Positions 8,715 to 17,820 of a stretch of 64,000 nt of DNA are shown in pieces. The stretch's first letter is position 1, and each line of letters begins with the position of its first letter. This stretch comes from Paenibacillus lemnae (GTDB taxonomy: Bacteria > Bacillota > Bacilli > Paenibacillales > Paenibacillaceae). Made by a program: the position numbers and the translations under genes. Location of the stretch: NCBI RefSeq assembly GCF_012933385.1, contig NZ_JABBPN010000002.1, positions 124,001-188,000 on the forward strand. Reading direction: 5' to 3'. The notes under the pieces were generated by a model that saw only the letters and a program-made list of their open reading frames with translations, was not told the origin of the DNA and made no database searches.

Positions 8715-9941
8715 ATGAAAAATACGAAACCACAGCCGAAGAGAGGGACGCCGGATTTTCAACTGTTGATCCTTACCCTGCTGTTGGTGGGATTCGGTTT
8801 AATTATGGTGTTCAGCTCGAGCTCAAGTCTCACCGTCGTCAGTGAAAAGTTCAGCTATGACGCGCTGTATTTTACCAAGCGCCAGCTCATTTTCGCCGCA
8901 CTTGGCACTTTCGTCATGCTGATTGCCATGAACATCAATTACAAAGTTTATCGCAAGCTTTTTTTTCCTGTGTTTTTTCTTACTCTAATCCTTCTGGTGC
9001 TGGTCGTTGTGATTGGCCGGACTACCAATGGTGCAGCAAGCTGGTTTAACCTCGCAAACGGTAAACTAGGCATTCAGCCTACCGAGCTGGCCAAGATTGC
9101 CACCATTGGATATCTCGCAGCACTCATTACGAAAAAAGGAGAGCGGATCCGTCAGTGGAAGGGCGGATTTTTTCCGGTCCTGATTATCGTAGGCATTGTA
9201 GCCGGATTGATCATGCTGCAGCCGGATTTGGGGTCCACCTTTATCCTTGTGGCCACCTGCGGACTGATCATTTATGCCGGCGGTGCCAGCCTGAAGCATA
9301 TTACGGTATGTATTTCGCTCGTTGCGCTCGGACTTGCGATGACTATCGGTGTAGGCTCCCTGTTTAGTGTCATCTCCGGTGGAGAATCGCAAGCAGCAGG
9401 CAACTACAAGATGGGTCGGATCGAAGCTTTCCTGAATCCGTTCCAGGATCAGTCAGGAACCGGATACAATCTGGTCCAGTCCCTGATTGCTATCGGCCAG
9501 GGCGGCGTCGGCGGTGCGGGTTATGGCGAAGGTGTTCAAAAGCTGCATTACCTGCCAAATCCATACAACGACTTTATTTTCGCCGTCATTGGAGAAGAGT
9601 TCGGCTTCATCGGAACAGCACTGTTCCTGCTCCTCTACCTGTACTTCATATGGAGGGGGATCATCGTTTCTCTAAGGTGCAGCGATCCTTTTGGAACGCT
9701 CACAGGAATAGGTATCATGGGACTGATTGCCATTCAGGCTTTCGTCAATATTGGCGGGGTCACGAATACAATTCCGATCACAGGAGTAACCCTTCCGTTT
9801 ATCAGCTATGGAGGTTCATCCCTGCTGGTCATGATGCTGTCCATCGGCATCCTGCTGAGCATTTCAAGAGACAGCAACAGGCCGCAGAAGGAAGAACAGG
9901 TCAAATCCATCATTAAAAAAGACTACCGGGCAGCCCGGTAG
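8715..9941 (+). CDS. ftsW: FtsW/RodA/SpoVE-family peptidoglycan glycosyltransferase
   Basis: A 408-residue multispanning membrane protein with about ten hydrophobic segments. Family motifs are GAASWFNLANGKLGIQPTELAKI, LQPDLGSTF, YLPNPYNDFIFAVIGEEFGFIG and the C-terminal VTNTIPITGVTLPFISYGGSSLL. SEDS proteins polymerise lipid II into glycan strands together with a class B PBP. FtsW (septum) versus RodA or SpoVE cannot be fully separated by eye; the length and the SYGGSS ending favour the FtsW/SpoVE side. It follows the YugN gene by 12 bases. The last codons lie inside the terminator hairpin. Confidence 0.87.
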   Translation: MKNTKPQPKRGTPDFQLLILTLLLVGFGLIMVFSSSSSLTVVSEKFSYDALYFTKRQLIFAALGTFVMLIAMNINYKVYRKLFFPVFFLTLILLVLVVVIGRTTNGAASWFNLANGKLGIQPTELAKIATIGYLAALITKKGERIRQWKGGFFPVLIIVGIVAGLIMLQPDLGSTFILVATCGLIIYAGGASLKHITVCISLVALGLAMTIGVGSLFSVISGGESQAAGNYKMGRIEAFLNPFQDQSGTGYNLVQSLIAIGQGGVGGAGYGEGVQKLHYLPNPYNDFIFAVIGEEFGFIGTALFLLLYLYFIWRGIIVSLRCSDPFGTLTGIGIMGLIAIQAFVNIGGVTNTIPITGVTLPFISYGGSSLLVMMLSIGILLSISRDSNRPQKEEQVKSIIKKDYRAAR

Positions 9942-9949
9942 TCTTTTTT
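9915..9949 (+). terminator. Terminator overlapping the ftsW stop codon
   Basis: AAAAAAGACTACCGGG, a 2-base loop and CCCGGTAGTCTTTTTT. The TAG stop (9939-9941) is part of the right arm, so coding end and terminator are fused. The flanking A and T runs also let it serve the convergent Asp23-family gene. Confidence 0.92.
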
Positions 9950-9992
9950 CTGATTCCGTGTGGAGCAGTAATGCTGTCATGATCGCTGCTCT

Positions 9993-10379
9993 TTACTTCG
10001 CTCGACTTGAGAAATCTTCAATTTCATCATCTTTAAATGCTACGCCTTCCACCTTAACATTAACTTCAACGACACGCAGGCCTGTCATGCTCTCAACCGC
10101 CTCGCGCACGTTTTGCTGAAGCATGCGGCATACTTCATGTATAGGTGTTTCATAGAGGACGATAATGCGAAGGTCGATCGCTGCTTCCAGCTGGCCGACT
10201 TCTACCGTTACCCCTTTTTGCACATTCTTTCCGCTAAGTCTCTTGGCCCAGCCCTCGGACAGCCCTCCTGACATTGCAGCAATACCAGGTGTCTCCAAAG
10301 CCGCCATGCCGGCAATTTTCGATACGACATCATTCGAAATCCGAATTAATCCATTATCCAGTTGAAGTTGTTCCGCCAT
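9993..10379 (-). CDS. Asp23/Gls24 family envelope stress protein
   Basis: A 128-residue protein with GLIRISNDVVSKIAGMAALETPGIAAMSGG, DLRIIVLYETPIHEVCRMLQQNVREAVESMTGLRVVEVNVKVEGVAF. This is the Asp23/Gls24 (DUF322) pattern also seen in YloU and YqhY. Family members are linked to envelope or alkaline stress and, for some, to regulation of lipid synthesis. I start at ATG 10379 because AAGGGGG precedes it. The longer frame to 10403 has no better site. The tail (DEIEDFSSRAK) is acidic then basic. Confidence 0.85.
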   Translation of the reverse strand: MAEQLQLDNGLIRISNDVVSKIAGMAALETPGIAAMSGGLSEGWAKRLSGKNVQKGVTVEVGQLEAAIDLRIIVLYETPIHEVCRMLQQNVREAVESMTGLRVVEVNVKVEGVAFKDDEIEDFSSRAK

Positions 10380-10535
10380 GCCAAAATCCCCCTTCACCCT
10401 CATTATCCGTATTGTAAATCCTAACAGGCCTAAAAAGCAAATTCCGGCATATGAAAAAAGTTTACTACCTGGATTCTTTTGGGTATATTGAGTTAGTACT
10501 TCATTATTTACATATCAATAAGGCAGGTGTGCACC

Positions 10536-11603
10536 TTGAAAAAATGGATAAGTCCCGCATTACTGATCATCACCTTCCTGCTGAGTGCTTTAGGGCACTT
10601 TTTAGGTTGGAACTTTACGCTCCAGTTTATACTGTCGGCTATTTCTGTCATTTTCGTCGCCGGTTTTCTAGGAAAAGCGACCGAAAGTGTAGCCCATTAC
10701 GCCGGACAGCGCCTTGGCGGGTTTCTGAACGCCACGTTCGGCAATGCAGCGGAGCTGATCATCGCTATCCTGCTTGTCCAGCAGGGGTTGTTTGACATGG
10801 TAAAGGCGAGCATCACCGGATCAATTATCGGTAATCTGCTGCTCGTGTTAGGCCTAAGTCTGTTCGCAGGCGGCCTGAAGTTCAAAGTTCAGAAGTATAA
10901 TGTAAGCCTGGCTGGGCTGAATGGTTCATTAATGGTGCTTGGCATCATCGCATTGTTCATTCCTGCCGTATTTCTGAACACACACTCCATTACAGAGTCA
11001 GACACCAAGTTTCTCAGTCTGGTTGTCGCAGGGATTCTGATTTTCGCCTATCTGGCCTGGCTGCTGTTCTCGATGGTTACCCATAAAAACTATCTGGCCG
11101 ATGTCAGTCATAAAGATGAGGAACTGCCGCATGAACATGGGCCTCAATGGTCCAAAGGACGCTCCATTCTTTATCTGGTAATCGCTACAGTCATGGTAGC
11201 ACTGGTCAGTGAATGGCTGGTTGGGGTGCTGGAACCTGTCAGCGAAGAGTATGGGCTCAGCGAACTGTTTGTGGGTGCTTTCGTGGTAGCTATTGTCGGT
11301 AATGCCGCAGAGCACAGTGCCGCGATCATGCTTGCCATGAAAAACAAAATCGGCGCAGCTGTAGAAATTGCTGTAGGCAGCAGCCTGCAGATTGCTTTAT
11401 TCGTGGCTCCGGTGCTCGTATTTGTCAGCTACTTCTCCGGCAACACGATGGATATTGTATTTACAACCATCGAGCTTGTCGCGATTGGTGTGGCCGTATT
11501 CATTGCCAAGTCGATCACCCAGGATGGCGAGACGAACTGGTACGAGGGCCTGATGCTGCTGGCTGTTTATGTTATACTCGGTGTTTCCTTTTATCTCGTT
11601 TGA
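10536..11603 (+). CDS. cax: Calcium/proton antiporter, CaCA superfamily (Cax, YfkE-like)
   Basis: About 355 residues with roughly eleven hydrophobic segments. The two inverted alpha-repeats of the Ca2+/cation antiporter family are visible as NATFGNAAELIIAILL and VAIVGNAAEHSAAIMLAMKNK, each with the essential GNAAE. It should export Ca2+ in exchange for H+ at the membrane. An acidic/His loop (HKDEELPHEHG) lies mid-protein. I prefer the TTG at 10536, 6 bases after AGGCAGGTG; a GTG at 10527 overlaps that site. Confidence 0.9.
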   Translation: MKKWISPALLIITFLLSALGHFLGWNFTLQFILSAISVIFVAGFLGKATESVAHYAGQRLGGFLNATFGNAAELIIAILLVQQGLFDMVKASITGSIIGNLLLVLGLSLFAGGLKFKVQKYNVSLAGLNGSLMVLGIIALFIPAVFLNTHSITESDTKFLSLVVAGILIFAYLAWLLFSMVTHKNYLADVSHKDEELPHEHGPQWSKGRSILYLVIATVMVALVSEWLVGVLEPVSEEYGLSELFVGAFVVAIVGNAAEHSAAIMLAMKNKIGAAVEIAVGSSLQIALFVAPVLVFVSYFSGNTMDIVFTTIELVAIGVAVFIAKSITQDGETNWYEGLMLLAVYVILGVSFYLV

Positions 11604-11634
11604 TGCATTCATAAAATGTCCATCCTATCCATTC

Positions 11635-11674
11635 AAAAAACGCATGCACGGTTAAACCGTGCATGCGCTTCTAT
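11635..11674. terminator. Shared terminator of cax and ylaN
   Basis: Perfect 12-base arms CGCATGCACGGT and ACCGTGCATGCG around TAA, with A6 on the left. It gives a strong T6 tail for the minus-strand ylaN and a weaker tail for cax. Confidence 0.88.
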
Positions 11675-11696
11675 GTATCGCCTGTCCATAGACAGG

Positions 11697-11984
11697 CTAC
11701 TCTGCTTGGTTCATCGCCTCATACAGAAGGGCCAGATTTCGCTCTAGTTTACTGAGAAGCTGCTTGCCTGTCACTTCCGACAATAGTCCGGCTCTGACCG
11801 CAAAATCAACCTCTCTCGAAAATCCGTACATTTGAGTATCCAGCACTTCCTCATAGAGAGGGCAGTAACGGGTTGCCAGATTCTCCATCTGTACTTCTAT
11901 GAGCTTTTGAATTTTATCCGCATCTTCGTGTAGAAGACTGATCGCTTTAAGATTCAGCTGTTCCTGCAAATCAGATGAAGTCAT
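11697..11984 (-). CDS. ylaN: YlaN family protein
   Basis: A 95-residue protein containing [48 protein letters not shown], which is the highly conserved YlaN (UPF0358) core. YlaN is linked to iron homeostasis in Bacilli, where it antagonises Fur. The start at ATG 11984 has GGGGGGAAGATC directly upstream; the upstream extension to 12107 runs through the terminator of the previous gene and is not coding. Confidence 0.9.
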   Translation of the reverse strand: MTSSDLQEQLNLKAISLLHEDADKIQKLIEVQMENLATRYCPLYEEVLDTQMYGFSREVDFAVRAGLLSEVTGKQLLSKLERNLALLYEAMNQAE

Positions 11985-12098
11985 GATCTTCCCCCCTATG
12001 TCAAAATCACAGCACACTACTATCTCTAATATTAGACGAAAAGTCATGTCAATACAAGGACCAGTTCCACCGCTTACAGATGATACGGGGGCGGTACC

Positions 12099-12136
12099 AA
12101 AAAACATCCCCCCTTTAAAAAAGGAAGGATGTTCTT
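12099..12136 (-). terminator. Terminator of the HPr-like gene
   Basis: On the minus strand AACATCC pairs with GGATGTT and is followed by T6. It separates the HPr-like gene from ylaN. Confidence 0.8.
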
Positions 12137-12151
12137 TCGGACCCGCAACGC

Positions 12152-12400
12152 TTAGTCAGCAATGACGTTCACGTTCAGACCATGTTTACTAAATACCTCA
12201 ATCATTGCTTTCTTCGCTTCTTCTGCATCAGGGCCGTGAACATGCAGTTCATAGCTCTTGTGACTTACCAATGTCGTGAATAACCCCAGGATGCTTTTGA
12301 CGTCGATGTACTTGTTCTCTGTCTGCAGTACGATGGATGAAGAAAATTGACCTGCAGTTTGAGCGATTTCGACAACGCTTGCATTGTTGTTATTGGACAT
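12152..12400 (-). CDS. HPr-family-like protein lacking the active-site histidine
   Basis: An 82-residue protein. The C-terminal two thirds follow the HPr fold: [44 protein letters not shown]. Lys35-Ser36 sits where HPr has its regulatory Ser46. However, the N-terminal part has no GxHARPA motif, so PTS phosphotransfer through His15 is impossible, and the region is about ten residues shorter than in HPr. It could be a Crh-like regulator or a protein that only shares the fold. The Ser match is an alignment by eye. Confidence 0.72.
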   Translation of the reverse strand: MSNNNNASVVEIAQTAGQFSSSIVLQTENKYIDVKSILGLFTTLVSHKSYELHVHGPDAEEAKKAMIEVFSKHGLNVNVIAD

Positions 12401-12491
12401 AGGAATCCCTCCGTATCTTTAGGTGGAATCAATGGTTTTATTGCTTCTCCATGATACATTGAATCCGTTTTCTTTTGCAACCTATTTCGGA

Positions 12492-13607
12492 TTATTTGAG
12501 ACTTTCGGGATTCAAGCCCTCCAGCTCCGGAGTGACAAATAAGCCGTCTTTGCGGATCAGAATATCGTCGAAATAGATCTCTCCGCCGCCATATTCCGGA
12601 CGCTGGATCAGTACCAGATCCCAATGGATAGAAGAACGATTGCCGTTATCTGTAACATCATATGCTTGACCTGGCGTAAAATGAAGGCTTCCTGCTATTT
12701 TTTCATCAAACAAAATATCTTTCATAGGATGCAGGATGTAAGGATTAAATCCGATCGCGAACTCTCCGATATAGCGGGCACCTTCATCAGAATCCAGAAT
12801 TTCGTTCAGCCGTGCGGTATCGCTTCCTGTGGCTTCCACAATCTTTCCGTTTTCAAAACGGAACGTGATGTTCTCGAATGTAACACCGTTATACAGTGTC
12901 GGCGTGTTGTAGGAAATTGTGCCGTTCACGGAATCCCGCACTGGAGCCGTATATACTTCACCGTCAGGGATGTTTTTCTGGCCAGAGCATTTTTCTGCCC
13001 CAATGCCTTTAATCGAAAAGCTGAGGTCTGTGCCTTCCCCGGTAATGCGGACTTTATCGGTCTTTCTCATCAATTCAGCAAGCGGATCCTGCGCACGGTC
13101 CATTTTGGAATAATCCAAATTGCAGACATCAAAGTAGAAGTCTTCAAACGCCTCTGTACTCGTGTTTGCAAGCTGAGCCATACTTGCATTCGGATAGCGC
13201 AGAACGACCCATTTCGTACGCTTCACGCGCTCCTCGCTATGTACCGGGTGAGAATATACCGAATTGTACAGCTTCATATTTTGTTCAGGCACATCGGACA
13301 GATCATTGACATTCTCACCTGCACGAATACCAATATAACAATCCATCTGCTTCATACGGGCAAGATCCAGCTCGGCCCAGATCGAGAGCTGTTCCTTGGA
13401 TGCATGCTTCAGCATCGCCCGTTGTACCGTTTTATCCGTTAATTGAACAAAAGGGCGTCCTCCCTTTCTGCCTACCTCTTCCACGATCGCGTTCAGCAAA
13501 TCACGCTCGGAGCCGATCATTTCGATCAGTACATTTTCACCCGGCTGCATATCGACAGAATACCCCACCAGATTTTCCGCTAATTTTTGAATTCTTGGGT
13601 CACGCAT
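12492..13607 (-). CDS. M29 family aminopeptidase (thermophilic aminopeptidase type)
   Basis: A 371-residue protein with VDMQPGENVLIEMIGSE, RITGEGTDLSFSIKG, FRFENGKIVEATG, NPYILHPMKDILFDEKIAGSLHFTPGQAY and SSIHWDLVLIQRPEYGGGEIYFDDILIRKDG. This is the M29 (AmpS/AmpT/PepS) co-catalytic metallo-aminopeptidase pattern, with Glu, His and Asp ligands in the last third. It is expected to act in the cytoplasm on short peptides. ATG at 13607 is preceded by GAGGA. The HPr-like gene lies downstream on the same strand. Confidence 0.9.
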   Translation of the reverse strand: MRDPRIQKLAENLVGYSVDMQPGENVLIEMIGSERDLLNAIVEEVGRKGGRPFVQLTDKTVQRAMLKHASKEQLSIWAELDLARMKQMDCYIGIRAGENVNDLSDVPEQNMKLYNSVYSHPVHSEERVKRTKWVVLRYPNASMAQLANTSTEAFEDFYFDVCNLDYSKMDRAQDPLAELMRKTDKVRITGEGTDLSFSIKGIGAEKCSGQKNIPDGEVYTAPVRDSVNGTISYNTPTLYNGVTFENITFRFENGKIVEATGSDTARLNEILDSDEGARYIGEFAIGFNPYILHPMKDILFDEKIAGSLHFTPGQAYDVTDNGNRSSIHWDLVLIQRPEYGGGEIYFDDILIRKDGLFVTPELEGLNPESLK

Positions 13608-13726
13608 GTCTATTCCTCCTCTGGTTGTGTTGAGTTAACCGCTTTATCCCCATTCAATTGAACATCGGTTAATTTTATTCTCATATTGTAGCACGCTGGC
13701 CCTGCTTCGTCAGCCGAAGCTTTACC

Positions 13727-14551
13727 TTATTGTGCATAACGAATAAAGCGTACTTCAGACAACGATCGTTCATCCCTGTTCACGCCAGAGAAGTCATCGT
13801 ATCTCATACGAATTTCAGAAGTAAGACGCTCTGGCAGAGAACTGGCCTCGTTTATCGTGATATGATACAGGACGGAGATCTTACTCTGCTCCAGCAGCTT
13901 CTTCATGGCCTGGTCTTCTTTCTCCCAAATCGCTGTCAATCTTTCTCTGGCCTTTTTGTCCCTGGTATAAAGATCCCCTTCCTGATCCTCAAACCGCTGC
14001 CGGAGCTCAGCCATCTGCTCATTGAGCATATTCACAGCTAGTGTTCGGGACGCTTCCTCTTTAAGTTGAACACGCAATATTCTCCTGCCTCTCGGGGCCC
14101 CGACTTCTTCCGTCACTGTCTTTTCCATGTTGATCATACTTTCCAGCTGCTGAAGCGGATTAAACCCGCTGACCCAGCCCGCTTCAGCATATCCGTCTGC
14201 AAGGGGTGCCCAGCGGCCGTCCTGGTATCTTATTTTAGCCTGAAATCCATTCATGGTGCTCCCTGCTGAGGTATAGAGCTCATGATTGGGCACTCTGTCT
14301 CGATGGCTTATTTTCATAGTTAGCAGCCTGTGTTTCTGAAGCTCTCCTTCATATTGAACGGTTCGGTTATAGATTCCGGCAGGATCGCTTCGGATACTGC
14401 TCTCTCCCTGAAATGTGAGGTTATCCATACCGGCCAGGCCCGCAACCGATATTTCAAGCAGATGGTCAGGGTCTTTCCCAGAGGACATACAGCCTGATAA
14501 GCATAGACACATCATGATCGATATCCATTTGGAAAACCTGAATCTAATCAT
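13727..14551 (-). CDS. Predicted lipoprotein, function unknown
   Basis: About 274 residues with an N-terminal signal and lipobox (MCLCLSGCMSS), so it is probably anchored on the outer face of the membrane. The body shows FQGESSIRSDPAG, YQDGRWAPLADGY and a charged helical region (LNEQMAELRQRFEDQEGDLYTRDKKARERL). It may belong to a spore- or envelope-associated lipoprotein group of Paenibacillus, but I do not recognise the family. ATG at 14551 is preceded by AAGGAGGG; a GTG at 14554 is the alternative. Confidence 0.75.
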   Translation of the reverse strand: MIRFRFSKWISIMMCLCLSGCMSSGKDPDHLLEISVAGLAGMDNLTFQGESSIRSDPAGIYNRTVQYEGELQKHRLLTMKISHRDRVPNHELYTSAGSTMNGFQAKIRYQDGRWAPLADGYAEAGWVSGFNPLQQLESMINMEKTVTEEVGAPRGRRILRVQLKEEASRTLAVNMLNEQMAELRQRFEDQEGDLYTRDKKARERLTAIWEKEDQAMKKLLEQSKISVLYHITINEASSLPERLTSEIRMRYDDFSGVNRDERSLSEVRFIRYAQ

Positions 14552-14634
14552 CACGACAGACCCTCCTTCACCATCATATAGAGATTAGGTTTTCCGGCGC
14601 ATTCTCATTTATGCAAGACAGTGGAAAAGAAGAA

Positions 14635-14680
14635 GGAGCTGTACCACAGTAGAAAATTCCACTTTGGCTACAGCTCCTCC
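14635..14680 (-). terminator. Terminator of the diguanylate cyclase gene
   Basis: Arms GGAGCTGTA and TACAGCTCC enclose an inner CCA...TGG pairing. The minus-strand tail is TTCTTCTTTT, so the U tract is imperfect. Confidence 0.6.
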
Positions 14681-14703
14681 TCATTTCATGCAGTTAGGAC
14701 GGT

Positions 14704-16701
14704 CTATTCGGACGATGACTCCGCCTGTTCGGTCACAATCCGGTTGCGCCCGCTGTTCTTGGCTTCATATAATGCCATATCTGCGCGATAAAACAATGAT
14801 TCTACACTAATTCGTTCATGCGTCCAGTTCCATTCTGATACACCGCAGGATACCGTTACAAGAGGGTCTGTTTCCTGTTCTACCCTCTGGCGAATCCGCT
14901 CCCCGACTTGAAGAGCCGCCTCTATATTCAAGCCTGGTAAATAAACGGCCAGTTCTTCCCCTCCCCATCTTGCAGCAATATCGGTTTGACGAATGGAGGA
15001 TTTAACAATGCTGCTGACCTGTTTTAGTATTTTATCCCCGATCTGGTGTCCATACGTGTCGTTAACGCGCTTGAAGTGATCGATATCGACAACAATCAGG
15101 GATCCGCAGAAATCCCGGCTCTGACATTGCTGAATGGCTTCATCCAGATAATGACGGGCATACAGCTCGGTCAGCATATCCCGGTTGGCCATCCGCCTCA
15201 CCTCGGCATGCAGTGACGCATTGCCAACCGCAAGACCGAGATGGCTGGACAGGGTCTGCAGCAGACGGTAGTCATCATAAGAGAAATAATGTTTCTTTCG
15301 ATGAGTCATTAAAATAACACCACGTGTAATGCCGTTCACGATCAGCGTAGTTGCTATTAGAGAATTGGAGCCTGTTGATTCCATCAGTTTCGACTCCGCC
15401 GGGCGTTCTTCGGAATAGTCGGCTAATATAAGCGGCTCTTTGGTCTGAAACACGTATCCGCCTACACCATATTCCTTCGGAAAAACCTCTTTGGCCAGCC
15501 AAGGCGCATTGCAAGTGGTAACCTCCAGGGCGCCTAATTCCTCATTCATACTAAGAATGCAGCAGTAATCGGCACGAAGAATCTTCCGCAGCTCCTGGTT
15601 GGCAAATTGATAAATATCTGTCAGATTCAAGCTTTTGCTCAAGCTTTGAGTAAGCTCATTGATCATACGAAGCTCATGGATCATGACGTTCGACTGCTCG
15701 TACAATTTGGCATTCTCAAACGCAGTACCTCCTGCATCTGCCATCATTTCGAGCAGCTCCAGATCGATCTCCGGCAGGTGTTCACGAGGGATTTTGAGAT
15801 GAAGCACCCCGTACACCCCTTGTTTTCCGCCTACAGGCACCCCAATCTCGGACTCCGCATCCTTACCTGCTTCGTTGTGAACGATCGTCAATGTCCCTTC
15901 CATAAAGGTCCGGACGTAGATCTCTTCCTGCCAGTGGTGCAGCAAAAGCGGTTTAACGAGAGGATGATTGCTCTCATGGTCCTGAGACATGAACAGCTGA
16001 ACATCTGCGTTCGGATATACACAAAGTACGCTTTCAATGACCTCGTTCAATACGGTATCCACATCAATCCGGGTGTGCATTCGTTTCACATATTGAAATA
16101 GAAGAGAACGCCGCCTTGCTTCCTTGGCCGCCTGCTCATAGACTACTTCCAAGTCTGTCACAAAAATCTGCTGGAATCTTCGATAGAAGCTGGATCGGAG
16201 TATGATACCCGCAGCCTCGGTCATGAAACGGGCCCGCTCTGTATCCTGGCCTTTCGTTACGCTTACCAGTGCAGCAAAAAAATCGCCGTGCGTTCTGGAT
16301 AACAAGGGGACTGCACAAACAGTCCTGCCGCCCAGTACATGTTCGCTGCGAACAGCACAAGCACTCCCTGATCCTATGAGATCCGACACAGCGGGATCAT
16401 CACCTGCAGAAAAATAATCCTGCAGCTGCGGATCTCCCGTAAACCAGGTTCCGTCAGGACGAAGCACAGCCCATTCCCCCGCGATGCTGGATAACAGCCC
16501 TGCGCATTCCTCTTTCCAATCTAAGAAGCTCTCTTCTATGATCGGCTGAAGATACGGCAGATCGGAAAGCGTGATGTCCAGCATATGATGCCATCCGCTT
16601 CCGGAAACGTAACCCGTGTCCCCCGTCCCAAGGGACGACGCACTCATCAGAGCCGCAGATGTGGAGGAGCTTGCGGATGCTTTCCGTTGTTCTTCTGACA
16701 T
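14704..16701 (-). CDS. GAF-domain diguanylate cyclase (GGDEF)
   Basis: A 665-residue soluble protein. A variable N-terminal part is followed by two GAF-like sensory segments (roughly 190-320 and 340-490: LTQSLSKSLNLTDIYQFANQELRKILRADYCCIL). A C-terminal GGDEF domain contains VVDIDHFKRVNDTYGHQIGD and the active-site loop GGEEL (580-584). RQTD lies five residues before GGEEL, the spacing of the RxxD product-inhibition site. It should therefore make c-di-GMP and be feedback-inhibited. No transmembrane helix is evident. The gene stands alone. Confidence 0.9.
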   Translation of the reverse strand: MSEEQRKASASSSTSAALMSASSLGTGDTGYVSGSGWHHMLDITLSDLPYLQPIIEESFLDWKEECAGLLSSIAGEWAVLRPDGTWFTGDPQLQDYFSAGDDPAVSDLIGSGSACAVRSEHVLGGRTVCAVPLLSRTHGDFFAALVSVTKGQDTERARFMTEAAGIILRSSFYRRFQQIFVTDLEVVYEQAAKEARRRSLLFQYVKRMHTRIDVDTVLNEVIESVLCVYPNADVQLFMSQDHESNHPLVKPLLLHHWQEEIYVRTFMEGTLTIVHNEAGKDAESEIGVPVGGKQGVYGVLHLKIPREHLPEIDLELLEMMADAGGTAFENAKLYEQSNVMIHELRMINELTQSLSKSLNLTDIYQFANQELRKILRADYCCILSMNEELGALEVTTCNAPWLAKEVFPKEYGVGGYVFQTKEPLILADYSEERPAESKLMESTGSNSLIATTLIVNGITRGVILMTHRKKHYFSYDDYRLLQTLSSHLGLAVGNASLHAEVRRMANRDMLTELYARHYLDEAIQQCQSRDFCGSLIVVDIDHFKRVNDTYGHQIGDKILKQVSSIVKSSIRQTDIAARWGGEELAVYLPGLNIEAALQVGERIRQRVEQETDPLVTVSCGVSEWNWTHERISVESLFYRADMALYEAKNSGRNRIVTEQAESSSE

Positions 16702-16950
16702 ATTGGGCGCTCCTTTGCACCATAATAAGGTCTGTCTAAAGACCCAGATGTAAATAATATGAATTAACGTGTACCCATAAGGCCTAAATGCGCCGCTGAC
16801 CGCAATCGCAGGTGGATGAATGCTCTAATAATAATCTTATCTTACTCTTTTTTACCTAGATTTGCATTAAGTTTTAAGCATTTTATCCATATTTTTTAGG
16901 TCAAAGGTCCTATCGACAAAATAAGACAAAACTTTTCTCTCTTAACCAAC

Positions 16951-16978
16951 TTGACTTTGCATAGTTATTTCATATAAT
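16951..16978 (+). promoter_or_regulatory. Sigma-A type promoter of rpsD
   Basis: TTGACT and TATAAT separated by 16 bases, about 190 bases before the rpsD start. The rest of the 16702-16950 gap is AT-rich and shows nothing else convincing. Confidence 0.75.
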
Positions 16979-16984
16979 ATTTAT

Positions 16985-17170
16985 TGTTGAATAAGAATGC
17001 AATGCATTCAATTTTTTTGGGCGGATGATTGTGTCACCCTCACGATATTTGTTGCTGACAGGACAGCGGCTGAACTTTTCTGTCAGATCTTCCGGCACAC
17101 GGACAGTTTCAAACAAATACGGCGCAAATAGAGCCCTAATGAAACTTAATTACAAAGGAGTCTATATTAA
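16985..17170 (+). promoter_or_regulatory. Structured rpsD 5' leader, candidate S4 autoregulatory element
   Basis: A 185-base untranslated leader runs from the promoter to rpsD. Near its start, GAATGC-AAT-GCATTC (16995-17009) is followed by T7, a small terminator-like hairpin. Downstream lie GC-rich segments able to pair. S4 represses its own leader in Bacilli, so autoregulation is likely here, but I could not fold it. Confidence 0.5.
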
Positions 17171-17770
17171 ATGGCACGTTACACCGGTCCTAAATTTAAA
17201 TTGAGCCGTCGTGTGGGTATTTCCCTCAGCGGTACTGGCAAAGAATTGAAACGCCCTTTCCCTCCGGGACAGCATGGTCCTAACCAACGGAGAAAAATGA
17301 GCAACTACGGCATGCAGCTTCAGGAAAAACAAAAACTGCGCCACATGTACGGCTTGGGCGAGAAACAATTCCGTACCCTGTTTGATAAAGCACAGAACAT
17401 GAAAGGTATTGCCGGTGAGAACTTTATGTTCCTGCTGGAAAGCCGTCTGGACAACCTGGTTTATCGTCTGGGCCTGAGCAATTCCCGCGCAGGTGCCCGT
17501 CAGCTCGTTGCTCACGGTCATGTTACTGTCAACGGCAAGAAAGTAGACATCGCTTCCTACTCTGTATCTCTGGGAGATGTGATCGGTCTTCGTGAAAGAA
17601 GCCGCAGCCTCTCCGCAATCAAGGATGCTTTGGCAAATCGTGTTCATCTTCCAGCTTACGTCGAGTTCGATGAGAACTCCATGGAAGGTAAATTCATTCG
17701 TCTGCCAGAACGTTCCGAATTGTCCCAGGATATTGACGAGAAGCAAATCGTCGAATTCTACAACCGTTAA
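17171..17770 (+). CDS. rpsD: 30S ribosomal protein S4
   Basis: A 199-residue protein starting [36 protein letters not shown], the S4 N-terminus without zinc-binding cysteines. The S4 RNA-binding domain follows: [44 protein letters not shown]4 nucleates 30S assembly and, in Bacilli, represses its own synthesis. AAAGGAG lies upstream of the ATG. Stand-alone rpsD away from the alpha operon is usual in Bacilli. It converges on tyrS. Confidence 0.97.
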   Translation: MARYTGPKFKLSRRVGISLSGTGKELKRPFPPGQHGPNQRRKMSNYGMQLQEKQKLRHMYGLGEKQFRTLFDKAQNMKGIAGENFMFLLESRLDNLVYRLGLSNSRAGARQLVAHGHVTVNGKKVDIASYSVSLGDVIGLRERSRSLSAIKDALANRVHLPAYVEFDENSMEGKFIRLPERSELSQDIDEKQIVEFYNR

Positions 17771-17783
17771 GATTGAAACTGTA

Positions 17784-17813
17784 ATCCTCGGGAGACTCTC
17801 CCGGGGATTTTTT
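17784..17813 (+). terminator. rpsD terminator
   Basis: CGGGAG-ACT-CTCCCG core with flanking ATCC/GGAT pairs, followed by T6. Confidence 0.9.
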
Positions 17814-17820
17814 AATACAT

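Noticed and set aside
11985..12107. N-terminal extension of YlaN
   Set aside because: It crosses the upstream terminator, and the conserved protein starts at 11984.
12624..13442. 272-codon open frame opposite the M29 aminopeptidase
   Set aside because: Antisense shadow; low-complexity, Cys/Ile-rich protein with no motif.
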